7,554 nucleotides of DNA from an uncultured Clostridia bacterium (GCA_937915065.1 CALDMR010000080.1:1-7554); one strand, 5' to 3'. Positions 1 through 6,311 are shown, numbered from the stretch's first letter. Program-made: numbers and translations. The notes: generated by a model not told the origin, from the letters alone.

Positions 1-1116
1 GATCTGCGGCAGTATGATGTGGCGACCTATGATGCATCCAGCAATTCGATCCGGGTCAGCGATACCCGGCTGACGGGCTACTATGCCAATGTGGAGCCGA
101 ACCTGGCTTCGCCCACCAAGGTGTGGGTCATGGGCAAGGACTTCAACGTGCTGCCCGGCGCGGCAGACAGCCTGTCCGGCTATAAGATCGGCCAGCAGGT
201 GACGCTGCTGCTGACGGAGGATAACCAGGTGGCCGGCGCGGCAGACCCCTCCAAGGTGCGGGGCAACGCTGTGGGCATTGCCAAGGAAGTCAGCGAAGAC
301 TCCGTCACGGTGGAGCTGTTCTGCGGCCTGACCATCAAGGGCAATCCCCATCTGAGCAAGAACAGCGTGGGCCAGTATCAGGGGCAGCTGGTGAAGGTGA
401 GCTCCTATCAGAAGGGGGATCAGATCTCCCTGAGCCGGGTGAGTTCCGGCAGTGTCCGCGGCGATCTGGATGTGAGCAAGCGCACTTTGGGCGACCGGCC
501 TCTGGCAGATAATGTGCGCATCTATGATAAGGTGGGCAGCAGCCCGCTGGTGGGCGTGAACCTGTCCAACATCGGCAAGGCGAAAATTTCCGCTTCCGAC
601 ATTCTGTATGCGGAAAAGAACTATGCCGATGAAGTGAGCCTGATCATTCTGGATAACGGCACCGGCGATGCCTTTACTTATGGTCGCTACCGGTTCACGC
701 CGGCAAAGCACAGCGAAAACGGCGAGTTTATGGCCAATGCCAAGATCAAAGTGGAATATGCCGACAAGAACGGGGAGCAGAAGGAATCCCCCGAGGCCGA
801 ATGCGGCGGCGGATATAAAAACGGCGATTTCGGCGGCCTGGCTTTCTACACCAACCAGAGCGGCGAGGCCCGGGTGGCCGGCACCGCCACGGTGCAGAAG
901 CTGGAGGATGTGCCCAATTCCGCATGGAACGGCAATGGCTCTGTCACGGTGAAGGGCACCACCTATATCGTGCCCGACAGCGTGGTGTGCTACAATAAGA
1001 CCACGGAGCACTGGGTGAGCGTCAGCGCCGCCCGGGCCTTTGCGGACACGGCGGATCTGTACTACGACAGCGTGGGCGAAAAAATCCGCATCATTGTGGT
1101 GGAGCAGACAAAATAA
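1..1116 (+). CDS. C-terminal part of a large S-layer-like cell-surface protein (5' end outside window)
   Basis: The frame is open from the first base and ends at TAA 1114-1116, so about 371 C-terminal residues are visible and the true start lies upstream; the GTG at 19 is only an internal codon. The sequence is soluble and beta-rich, with many Val/Thr/Gly/Asp/Asn residues, no membrane segment and short repeated phrases such as VRIYDKVG, KISASDILYA and LIILDNGTGD. From memory, these resemble the C-terminal regions of long exported S-layer-homology proteins of Oscillospiraceae. No SLH repeat lies in the visible part; if present it would be in the missing N-terminus. A role at the cell surface or in wall architecture is inferred. 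A strong terminator follows 17 bases after the stop, so this is the last gene of its transcript. It could be any large extracellular beta-domain protein. Confidence is high that it is coding and moderate for the family. Confidence 0.75.
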   Translation, partial: DLRQYDVATYDASSNSIRVSDTRLTGYYANVEPNLASPTKVWVMGKDFNVLPGAADSLSGYKIGQQVTLLLTEDNQVAGAADPSKVRGNAVGIAKEVSEDSVTVELFCGLTIKGNPHLSKNSVGQYQGQLVKVSSYQKGDQISLSRVSSGSVRGDLDVSKRTLGDRPLADNVRIYDKVGSSPLVGVNLSNIGKAKISASDILYAEKNYADEVSLIILDNGTGDAFTYGRYRFTPAKHSENGEFMANAKIKVEYADKNGEQKESPEAECGGGYKNGDFGGLAFYTNQSGEARVAGTATVQKLEDVPNSAWNGNGSVTVKGTTYIVPDSVVCYNKTTEHWVSVSAARAFADTADLYYDSVGEKIRIIVVEQTK

Positions 1117-1132
1117 CGCGCGCAAGCAGGAT

Positions 1133-1170
1133 AAAAAGCTGTTCCGGCCTGAGGCCGGAACAGCTTTTTT
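1133..1170 (+). terminator. Intrinsic terminator after the surface-protein gene
   Basis: A perfect 17-bp stem (1133-1149 with 1153-1169) with a three-base TGA loop, GC-rich at the apex and with A5 on the left and T6 on the right. It follows the TAA at 1114-1116 by 16 bases. Because the stem carries an A-tract on one side and a T-tract on the other, it could act in both directions, but no gene converges on it from the right, so a + strand role is assigned. Confidence 0.9.
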
Positions 1171-1244
1171 GTGCAAGGCGGGAGATATTCGGGGCAGATC
1201 GTGGAAAGATAACGGGTGGAAATAAAAAACAGGGGTCGAAAAAT

Positions 1245-2669
1245 ATGAAGCGAGTGTTTCTGCGCCATAAAAAATTACATCTTTGGCTGCTCTGCACCGG
1301 GGGGCTTTTGCTGCTGTTTCACGGGGGGAAGCAGAACCGGGGGCTGATGAATGGGGTGGCCGGGATCACCGGGCCGCTGAAGGAGGCCCTGGGCGCCCTG
1401 TGCGCGCTGGCGCCTTTTTCCGTGGCAGAGGTGCTCATTGCCGCCGGGCTGGGCGTTCTGGCGCTGTATCTGGCGGCCTTTGCTGCGGATCTGGCGCGGC
1501 GGAGAGAGCGCTTTCAGATCCTTTACACCCGCCTTTTGGCGCTGGCTTGCGCCGCCCTGAGCCTGTATGCTGCGTTCTGCCTGCTGTGGGGCGTGAACTA
1601 CTATGCCGACGGATTTCAGGAAAAGGCGGGGCTTTACGGCCGGCCGGTCACGGCGGTGGAACTGGCGGACACGACAGCTTATTTTGCCGGGGAACTGAAC
1701 CGCCTGTCCGGCAGCGTGGCCCGGGATGGAGACGGTACCTTTGCCGTGCCCCGGCGGGTGATTTACGATGCAGCGCCGGAGATTTACCGGGGCACGGAAA
1801 GGCTGTATCCTTTCCTGGCTATGGAAGATGAGCGGCCCAAGGAAGGGGCCTTTTCCCGGCGGATGAGCCGGGCCAAGTTCACCGGATTTTACTTCCCGTT
1901 TACCGGGGAAATTACGCTGAACGGGCACAGTCCTGCCTGCTTGCTGCCCGCCACCATCGCCCATGAACTGAGCCACTGCCGGGGGATTGCCTCGGAGCAG
2001 GAGTGCAATTTCCTGGCGGTGCTGGCGTGTGAGGAGAGCGGAAATGGGGTCTATGCCTATTCGGGGGCCCTGCTGGCCTTTATCCACCTGAGCAATGCCC
2101 TGCACGAAGCGGATCTGGCGGCCTGGGAAGAGATACACGCCGGGCTGGAGGAGTCCGTGCGGGCGGATCTGAGGGAAAACAACGGGTATTGGGCGCAGTT
2201 TGAAAGCAAAACGGCGGCAGTTTCTCAGAAGATATACGACAGTTTCCTGAAGGGATACGGGGAAGCCCAGGGCATCCGCAGCTACGGGGAGGTGGTGGAT
2301 CTGCTGGTGGCGTATTACGGCGAAAGGGAAAACAGTCCCCGGCCCACACAGGGCCGGGGACTGTTTTTAACTGGGAAGGGCGGAGATTACTTTGCCAGGG
2401 ACAGGAAGCTCTGCACCAGGGCGTCGGGCGCGCCATTGTCCATCACCAGCAAAATCAGATTGCCGATGTTTTCCACGCGGACATTTTCCTTGGCCACGCC
2501 CACGCAGATCCACTTCTGGGGATTCACATTTTCCCGGATCGCTTTTTTGGCCTGTTCCACATCGGCGCCGTCTTTCAAACGCAGCAGGCACACGGAGTGG
2601 GCCGAGGCGTTGATCATGGGCTCGCAGGCCAGGGCTTCGGTGAAGGCCAGGGCATCGGTGCCGAAGTAA
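1245..2669 (+). CDS. DUF3810 family membrane protein with HExxH metalloprotease-like motif; native stop apparently lost
   Basis: The ATG at 1245 is preceded by a modest AGGGG at 1232-1236. The N-terminus has three hydrophobic stretches (about residues 11-26, 59-83 and 93-116), so the protein is membrane anchored. After these comes a soluble domain with HELSH at residues 240-244, followed by GIASEQECN (E251, E253). This HExxH plus downstream acidic residue arrangement is typical of zinc metallopeptidase-like DUF3810 proteins. The substrate is unknown. DUF3810-like sequence ends near residue 359 (YGEVVDLLVAYYG, to about 2321), the usual length of the family. Here the frame continues for about 115 codons through the terminator hairpin at 2329-2368 and 283 bases antisense to the neighbouring minus-strand gene. 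That tail looks non-native, so the functional protein is probably about 360 residues. GAA codons at 2322 and 2328 are each one substitution from TAA. The gene is convergent with the SLH gene. Confidence 0.8.
   Translation: MKRVFLRHKKLHLWLLCTGGLLLLFHGGKQNRGLMNGVAGITGPLKEALGALCALAPFSVAEVLIAAGLGVLALYLAAFAADLARRRERFQILYTRLLALACAALSLYAAFCLLWGVNYYADGFQEKAGLYGRPVTAVELADTTAYFAGELNRLSGSVARDGDGTFAVPRRVIYDAAPEIYRGTERLYPFLAMEDERPKEGAFSRRMSRAKFTGFYFPFTGEITLNGHSPACLLPATIAHELSHCRGIASEQECNFLAVLACEESGNGVYAYSGALLAFIHLSNALHEADLAAWEEIHAGLEESVRADLRENNGYWAQFESKTAAVSQKIYDSFLKGYGEAQGIRSYGEVVDLLVAYYGERENSPRPTQGRGLFLTGKGGDYFARDRKLCTRASGAPLSITSKIRLPMFSTRTFSLATPTQIHFWGFTFSRIAFLACSTSAPSFKRSRHTEWAEALIMGSQARASVKARASVPK
2329..2368. 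terminator. Bidirectional terminator between convergent genes
   Basis: A perfect 17-bp stem (2329-2345 with 2351-2367) with an ACACA loop. The right arm ends in a run of five T and the left arm starts with AAAA, so a U-tract is produced on either strand. It sits just after the conserved end of the DUF3810 gene and 19 bases beyond the stop (2387-2389) of the minus-strand SLH gene. It should therefore end both transcripts. As the sequence stands, the hairpin lies inside the open frame of the DUF3810 gene. Confidence 0.88.
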
Positions 2670-3448
2670 TAGGACAGGTTCTCCTGGGTGACCGGAGTGG
2701 TGGCCAGGCTGGTGGGGAACTGGGCGGGGCCGCCGGCCTTGGCATATACTGCGCCGAGGATGCTGAGCAGGTCGCTCTGGGCGGTAACTTCCTTTCCGGT
2801 CATGACCTGGGCCATGGCCAGGGACAGATCGGAGAACACATGGCTGTCGAGCAGCTTTTCCTGCAGCGTGCCTGTGCCGCCCTGGATCGGGGCGCTCAGT
2901 GCAGCGTAGGATACCAGCACCGCATCGCCCCGGCGGAAGGGGGAAGGAACAGCGCCGGCGGGCAGCAGATTGTTTTGGCGGGCCAGGCTTTCCCAGTTGT
3001 CCCAAACGGCGCCGCTGCTGCCGTCGGTATATCCCAGGGCGCGGAGGGTGAAGGTGAGGAACATGCGTCCGTCGGCGGGATCGTTGGGGGCGAAGCGATC
3101 CTTGGAAACGCCGCCGGTCAGGCCGGTGCTGTAAGCGTAGGCGAGGTATTTATCGGCGTTTTCCCAGGTGGGGGCGTCGGTAAAGGGGTGGGTGTATTCT
3201 TCGAGACCGTAAAGGGCTTCGTTTTCCTGGCCGCTCAGGCGCACCAGCATGATCAGGGCTTCGATTCGGGTCAGGGGGCGATCCAGGGCATAGCCGCTTT
3301 CCGTGCCGCGGAACAGGTTCAGGGCCGAGAGGGCGTCGGCCTTCTGCTGGGCTTCGGTCTGGTTATAGGCCAGGGCTGTGGCGCACAGGCTGACCGACAG
3401 GGCCAGGGCCAGCACCCATGCGGCGGCGGAGCGCAGAATTTTTTTCAT
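2387..3448 (-). CDS. Secreted SLH-repeat protein with C-terminal DUF4358-like domain
   Basis: Start chosen at ATG 3448-3446 (353 residues): it begins a clear signal peptide (KK, then a hydrophobic core, cleavage likely after ALA at residue 27) and has AAGGAG at 3463-3458, nine bases upstream. The frame is open 62 codons further upstream, but that part crosses the promoter and has no such signal. Residues about 43-77 and 87-140 look like SLH motifs (LTRIEALIMLVRL; FTDAPTWENADKYLAYAY, then GLTGG and FAPND); a degenerate third may span 148-205. SLH motifs bind pyruvylated secondary wall polymers, so the product is probably wall-attached. Residues about 255-345 (KDGADVEQAKKAIRENV, NPQKWICVG, NLILLVM) match DUF4358, usually found in small exported or lipoprotein-like proteins of unknown function. 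A Cys at residue 22 lies in the signal peptide without a proper lipobox. It is transcribed alone. Domain calls are from memory of the families. Confidence 0.85.
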   Translation of the reverse strand: MKKILRSAAAWVLALALSVSLCATALAYNQTEAQQKADALSALNLFRGTESGYALDRPLTRIEALIMLVRLSGQENEALYGLEEYTHPFTDAPTWENADKYLAYAYSTGLTGGVSKDRFAPNDPADGRMFLTFTLRALGYTDGSSGAVWDNWESLARQNNLLPAGAVPSPFRRGDAVLVSYAALSAPIQGGTGTLQEKLLDSHVFSDLSLAMAQVMTGKEVTAQSDLLSILGAVYAKAGGPAQFPTSLATTPVTQENLSYYFGTDALAFTEALACEPMINASAHSVCLLRLKDGADVEQAKKAIRENVNPQKWICVGVAKENVRVENIGNLILLVMDNGAPDALVQSFLSLAK

Positions 3449-3510
3449 TGTGGGATTCTCCTTTGCTGTTGTTTTGCCGGCGGCCCGGAAAGGGGCGCCG
3501 TTTTCACTTG

Positions 3511-3539
3511 ATTTTACCATAAAACCCCAAAAGGAACAA
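3511..3539 (-). promoter_or_regulatory. Sigma-A-type promoter for the SLH/DUF4358 gene
   Basis: Read on the minus strand: TTGTTC (3539-3534), 17-base spacer, TAAAAT (3516-3511). Transcription would start near 3504 and give a leader of about 55 bases before the ATG at 3448. The promoter is back to back with the SRP RNA promoter. Confidence 0.6.
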
Positions 3540-3576
3540 GGACGGCCGGTTCCATTCCCGGCGGGAAAATTTGGCC

Positions 3577-3605
3577 TTGCAAGGAGAAGTGGGGTGTGGT
3601 ATAAT
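3577..3605 (+). promoter_or_regulatory. Strong extended -10 promoter for SRP RNA
   Basis: TTGCAA (3577-3582), exactly 17 bases, then a perfect TATAAT (3600-3605) preceded by TGG (extended -10). Transcription start is expected at about 3612, just before the first paired bases of the SRP RNA. Near-consensus strength fits a stable-RNA gene. Confidence 0.85.
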
Positions 3606-3611
3606 AATTGC

Positions 3612-3775
3612 ACTTTGCGAAAAGTCCTGCGCAAGCATTCGCGGCAGGAATTTCGGTCTCGCGCAATGGATGCCTGCGAATCATGTCAGGCGGGGAACCG
3701 AGCAGCATTAAGCAGGAATGTCCATGTGCCGCGAGGGTGCCGAGTCTGAAAGGGGATGCTTGCGCAGGGCTTTTT
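3612..3775 (+). ncRNA. ffs: Signal recognition particle RNA (small bacterial type)
   Basis: The domain IV core is easy to see. A GGAA tetraloop (3694-3697) is closed by CGG/CCG, flanked by GTCAGG on the 5' side and AGCAGC on the 3' side, the symmetric internal loop that binds the Ffh M domain. Paired segments stack outward into a rod: 3673-3677 with 3712-3716, 3658-3663 with 3730-3735, and a perfect 13-bp closing helix 3626-3638 with 3756-3768. That helix extends by A-U and G-U pairs into an A-tract and a T5 run (3771-3775), so it probably also serves as the terminator. The molecule is about 150-160 nt with no Alu-type extension. With Ffh it targets nascent membrane and secreted proteins to the Sec system. 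Location just upstream of dnaX is the Firmicute arrangement. Exact ends are inferred from the promoter and the T-run. Confidence 0.9.
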
Positions 3776-3832
3776 GTATTTATTTTCACCAAATCACCGG
3801 CAAAGCGGCGGTGCAAAAAGGAGGGAGATGCC

Positions 3833-5647
3833 GTGTATCAGGCATTATACCGCAAATGGCGGCCCAAGACATTTGAAGACGTGGTGGGCCAGGAGCATAT
3901 CACAGAAACGCTGAAGCGCCAGGTTGCGGACGGGCGGCTTTCCCATGCCTATTTATTCACCGGCACCCGGGGTACCGGAAAGACCACTTGCGCCAAGATC
4001 CTGGCCAAGGCGGTCAACTGCGAGCAGAGCCGGGACGGCAATCCCTGCAACTGCTGCCCCAGCTGCCTGGGGATCGAAAGCGGCGGCTTTCTGGATGTGC
4101 TGGAGCTGGATGCGGCCTCCAACAACGGCGTGGAGCAGATCCGCGCCCTGCGGGACGAAGCTGTGTATGCTCCGGCCAATGTGAAAAAGCGGGTTTATAT
4201 TGTGGACGAAGTGCATATGCTCTCCACTTCCGCCTTCAACGCGCTGCTGAAAATTCTGGAGGAGCCGCCGGAGCATCTGATGTTTATTCTGGCCACTACT
4301 GAGCTGCACAAGGTTCCGGCCACCATCCTTTCCCGCTGCCAGCGCTTTTCCTTTAAGCGCATTACGCCGGAAGATGTGCAGCGCCGGTTGACCTATGTGG
4401 CGGGGCAGGAGCACATTGACCTGCGCGAAGACGGGGCGGAGCTGCTGTCCCGCATGGCAGACGGCGCCCTGCGGGACGGGTTGAGCCTGTTGGATCAGTG
4501 CGCGGCCTCCGGCGGTGTGGTAGATGCCAAGGCGGTGCTGGAAACGCTGGGCCTGGCGGGCAATCTGCAAACGGCTCAGTTGATGGGATATATTCTGGCG
4601 GAGGACGCAGAGCGGGCGCTGACGCTGCTGGGCAGCCTGTATGCCGGCGGAAAGGATATGGGAGCGGTGCTCAGCAGCCTGGCCACTCTGGGGCGGGATT
4701 TGCTGATCCGCATGACGGCGCCCCAGGGCGGGGCCGCCCTGCTTTCCGGCGGCTATGACGGAGCGACCCTGGCGGAACTGGGGGCCAAAGCCACGGCACC
4801 CCGCCTGATCGCTATTCTGACGACCTTGCAGGACACCACGGCCGGACTGCTGCGCAGCACCAATGTGCGCACTGATGCGGAATTGTGCATCCTGAAGCTG
4901 TGCGACCAGAGCTTGTCCGGCGATTTGACGGCGGTAGTTTCCCGCATCAAGCGGCTGGAAAACGCTGTGGCCCGGCTGTACACTGAGCCGCCTGCGGCGA
5001 ACCGGCCTGCTCCGGCGGCGGAGAAAACTGCGCCCGCGCCGGTGCAGCCTGCTGCGGATGTTCCCGCGGATGCGCCCGTTGAGGACGTGCCCTGGGAAGA
5101 ACCGCCGCTGCCCACGGATGCGGATGACCCGGGGGTCGGTGAAGCTGAGTTTTATGCGCCCGCGCCGCCGGAACCTGCGCCGGTGAGAACTGCGCCTGCT
5201 TCGGAAAAGGTGCGCGCGGTGCCCCGGGATAATACGCCGCCTCCGCCCCCCCCGCGGGAAGTGGATGACTGCTGGCCCCGGCTGCTGGAACTGTTCAAGA
5301 GCCGCTTGCCCATGGCAAAGCGGGCGTTTCTCAATATGGCCGGGGGCCGCGTGGAGGGCGACCGGCTCATCGTGGAGTGCGACAACGAACTGGTGAAAAA
5401 CACTCTGTCCAAGGACGATGTGGTGGAAGTGTTTCAGACCACGGCGGCAGAGGTGCTGGGCCGGCCTGTTGGTGTACAGGTGGTCACAAAAGCGCCGGGA
5501 CAGCCGGCGGCCCGGGCGGGAACGGCTGGGAGCACGCCTGTGGCGGCGCCTGTATCCGGAGGTGCTCCGGCGGCGCAGAGCGGCGGCGATCCCCTGGATC
5601 ACCTGCTGAGCAAAATGCAGGGCTTTGATAACTTGAAAATCAATTAA
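3833..5647 (+). CDS. dnaX: DNA polymerase III subunit gamma/tau (DnaX)
   Basis: Clamp-loader ATPase that loads the beta clamp and organises the replicase. The GTG at 3833 is chosen because it gives the family N-terminus (YQALYRKWRPKTFEDVVGQ) and has AAGGAGG at 3818-3824, eight bases upstream. The frame is open upstream to 3608, but that part is SRP RNA. The 604-residue protein has Walker A GTRGTGKT (44-51), four zinc-binding Cys (63, 72, 75, 78), Walker B VDEVH (124-128), sensor 1 ATTE, and the SRC arginine-finger motif (167-169). Domain III follows, then a Pro/Ala/Glu-rich linker (about 385-478) and a C-terminal domain starting near W481, with a conserved-looking tail (GGDPLDHLLSKMQ). No separate promoter is visible between the SRP RNA and dnaX, so read-through or an unseen promoter is needed. 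An eight-C run at 5246-5253 in the linker may allow a -1 slip giving a shorter gamma-like form. ybaB follows after 21 bases. Confidence 0.97.
   Translation: MYQALYRKWRPKTFEDVVGQEHITETLKRQVADGRLSHAYLFTGTRGTGKTTCAKILAKAVNCEQSRDGNPCNCCPSCLGIESGGFLDVLELDAASNNGVEQIRALRDEAVYAPANVKKRVYIVDEVHMLSTSAFNALLKILEEPPEHLMFILATTELHKVPATILSRCQRFSFKRITPEDVQRRLTYVAGQEHIDLREDGAELLSRMADGALRDGLSLLDQCAASGGVVDAKAVLETLGLAGNLQTAQLMGYILAEDAERALTLLGSLYAGGKDMGAVLSSLATLGRDLLIRMTAPQGGAALLSGGYDGATLAELGAKATAPRLIAILTTLQDTTAGLLRSTNVRTDAELCILKLCDQSLSGDLTAVVSRIKRLENAVARLYTEPPAANRPAPAAEKTAPAPVQPAADVPADAPVEDVPWEEPPLPTDADDPGVGEAEFYAPAPPEPAPVRTAPASEKVRAVPRDNTPPPPPPREVDDCWPRLLELFKSRLPMAKRAFLNMAGGRVEGDRLIVECDNELVKNTLSKDDVVEVFQTTAAEVLGRPVGVQVVTKAPGQPAARAGTAGSTPVAAPVSGGAPAAQSGGDPLDHLLSKMQGFDNLKIN
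5246..5268 (+). promoter_or_regulatory. Candidate -1 frameshift site in dnaX (C8 run and -1 frame stop)
   Basis: Eight consecutive C (5246-5253) lie in the linker of dnaX. In the reading frame, 5248-5254 reads C_CCC_CCG, which fits the X_XXY_YYZ pattern for simultaneous tRNA slippage. In the -1 frame the sequence reads GCG GGA AGT GGA TGA, stopping at 5266-5268. The product would be about 478 residues, ending just before the C-terminal domain, comparable in concept to the gamma form of E. coli DnaX. No convincing downstream hairpin was found by eye. Functional use is inference. Confidence 0.35.
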
Positions 5648-5668
5648 CGGAAGAAAGGTTGATTCGTA

Positions 5669-6025
5669 ATGGCAAAAGGATTTAAGGGCGGCTTTGGCGG
5701 CGGCAATATGATGCGCCAACAGCAGCAGATGCAGCAGAAAATCATGAAAATGCAACAAGATGTAAAGGATGCGCAGGAGACTGTGGAGGCCCAGGAATTC
5801 ACGGCTTCTGTGGGCGGCGGCGTGGTCGCCGCCACGGTCAATGGCAAAAAGGAAATGACCGCTGTGACCATCAAGCCCGAGGCTGTGAATCCCGATGATG
5901 TGGAGATGCTCCAGGATCTGGTGATCTCTGCGGTGAACGAGGCGCTGCGCCAGGCGGATGAGGCCATGGAAAGCGCCGTGGACAAGGCCACCGGCGGCTT
6001 GAACCTGGGCGGTTTCGGCCTGTAA
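5669..6025 (+). CDS. ybaB: YbaB/EbfC family nucleoid-associated protein
   Basis: A small homodimeric DNA-binding protein thought to shape the nucleoid and influence expression. The 118-residue product starts at ATG 5669, with GAAAGG at 5653-5658, ten bases upstream. It has a Gly-rich start (about 1-12), a Gln/Met-rich amphipathic helix (about 14-40, MRQQQQMQQKIMKMQQDV), a central beta region with the family pattern GGGVVAATVNGKKEMTAVTIKPE (split about 49-71), a helix with the conserved DLVISAVNEAL, and a Gly-rich tail (GGLNLGGFGL). Length and order of elements match the family. The gap to dnaX is 21 bases with no terminator, so the two are almost certainly co-transcribed, as in many bacteria. 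The usual next gene, recR, is absent. Confidence 0.95.
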   Translation: MAKGFKGGFGGGNMMRQQQQMQQKIMKMQQDVKDAQETVEAQEFTASVGGGVVAATVNGKKEMTAVTIKPEAVNPDDVEMLQDLVISAVNEALRQADEAMESAVDKATGGLNLGGFGL

Positions 6026-6034
6026 GTGAAGAAT

Positions 6035-6069
6035 GCCCGCGCTGCGGAGAAAAATGCCCCGGCGCGGGC
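6035..6069 (+). terminator. Weak hairpin after ybaB, possible terminator
   Basis: GCCCGCGC (6035-6042) pairs with GCGCGGGC (6062-6069) around a 19-base loop, ten bases after the ybaB stop. It is followed by TTCCTGCCCTT rather than a clean T-run, so termination may be partial. It may equally be a transcript 3'-end stabiliser. Confidence 0.45.
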
Positions 6070-6095
6070 TTCCTGCCCTTGACAAATTCAGGGAC

Positions 6096-6125
6096 TTGTG
6101 ATACCTTTAGTGATGGTTTTATAAT
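6096..6125 (+). promoter_or_regulatory. Promoter for tRNA-Ala
   Basis: TTGTGA (6096-6101), an 18-base spacer and a perfect TATAAT (6120-6125). Transcription would begin about 6132, at or one base before the tRNA 5' end (6133), so little or no 5' trimming would be needed. A perfect TTGACA at 6079-6084 lies too far upstream (35 bases) to serve this -10. Confidence 0.65.
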
Positions 6126-6132
6126 CGCATAT

Positions 6133-6209
6133 GGGCCTGTAGCTCAGCTGGGAGAGCGCACGGTTCGCATCCGTGAGGTTCGAGGGTTCGATCCCCTTCA
6201 GGTCCACCA
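6133..6209 (+). tRNA. tRNA-Ala (anticodon CGC), CCA encoded
   Basis: Full cloverleaf: acceptor GGGCCTG (6133-6139) with CAGGTCC (6199-6205), one G-U pair; D-stem GCTC/GAGC (6142-6145, 6154-6157) with loop AGCTGGGA; anticodon stem CACGG/CCGTG (6159-6163, 6171-6175) with loop TTCGCAT, anticodon CGC at 6166-6168, reading GCG Ala codons; T-stem GAGGG/CCCTT (6182-6186, 6194-6198) with loop TTCGATC; discriminator A6206; encoded CCA 6207-6209. The variable loop AGGTTC (6176-6181) has six bases instead of the usual five, so the gene is 77 nt with CCA. Ala identity needs the G3-U70 pair, and G6135 with T6203 is exactly that. It has its own promoter and terminator. Confidence 0.95.
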
Positions 6210-6215
6210 TAAAAA

Positions 6216-6248
6216 GCAGCCGCACCTTTGGTGCGGCTGTTTATTTAT
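6216..6248 (+). terminator. Terminator of tRNA-Ala
   Basis: A perfect 10-bp GC-rich stem (6217-6226 with 6230-6239), TTT loop, then TTTATTTA (6240-6247). It starts seven bases after the encoded CCA. Confidence 0.85.
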
Positions 6249-6311
6249 GGGGGGACATTCCCTGGCGCACCTTTGGATGGGGGCGTTATTTGACATATGC
6301 GGAGGGATACA

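Noticed and set aside
1275..2138. 287-codon minus-strand frame opposite the DUF3810 gene
   Set aside because: No ribosome binding site or domain; the + strand frame carries membrane segments and HExxH.
2597..3511. 304-codon + strand frame opposite the SLH gene
   Set aside because: Gly/Ala/Gln-rich low-complexity translation, no signal or motif; the minus-strand frame has a signal peptide, SLH motifs and a promoter.
3449..3634. 62-residue N-terminal extension of the SLH protein
   Set aside because: It would precede the signal peptide, and it crosses the promoter at 3511-3539 and the ribosome binding site at 3458-3463.
3608..3832. N-terminal extension of DnaX starting at 3608
   Set aside because: The region is the SRP RNA gene, the encoded residues do not resemble DnaX, and the GTG at 3833 has an ideal ribosome binding site and gives the family N-terminus.
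4190..4198. A-rich codons GTG AAA AAG in dnaX as an E. coli-like frameshift site
   Set aside because: The heptamer begins with G rather than A and lies inside the ATPase domain, where a shift would give a non-functional product.
3953..6085. 710-codon open frame on the minus strand opposite dnaX and ybaB
   Set aside because: The product is rich in His, Arg and Gln with no recognisable domain and mirrors the codon bias of dnaX. It is a shadow of a GC-rich gene.
6079..6125. Perfect TTGACA at 6079-6084 as the -35 of the TATAAT at 6120-6125
   Set aside because: The spacing is 35 bases, about twice the usable distance. TTGTGA at 6096-6101 fits with an 18-base spacer.
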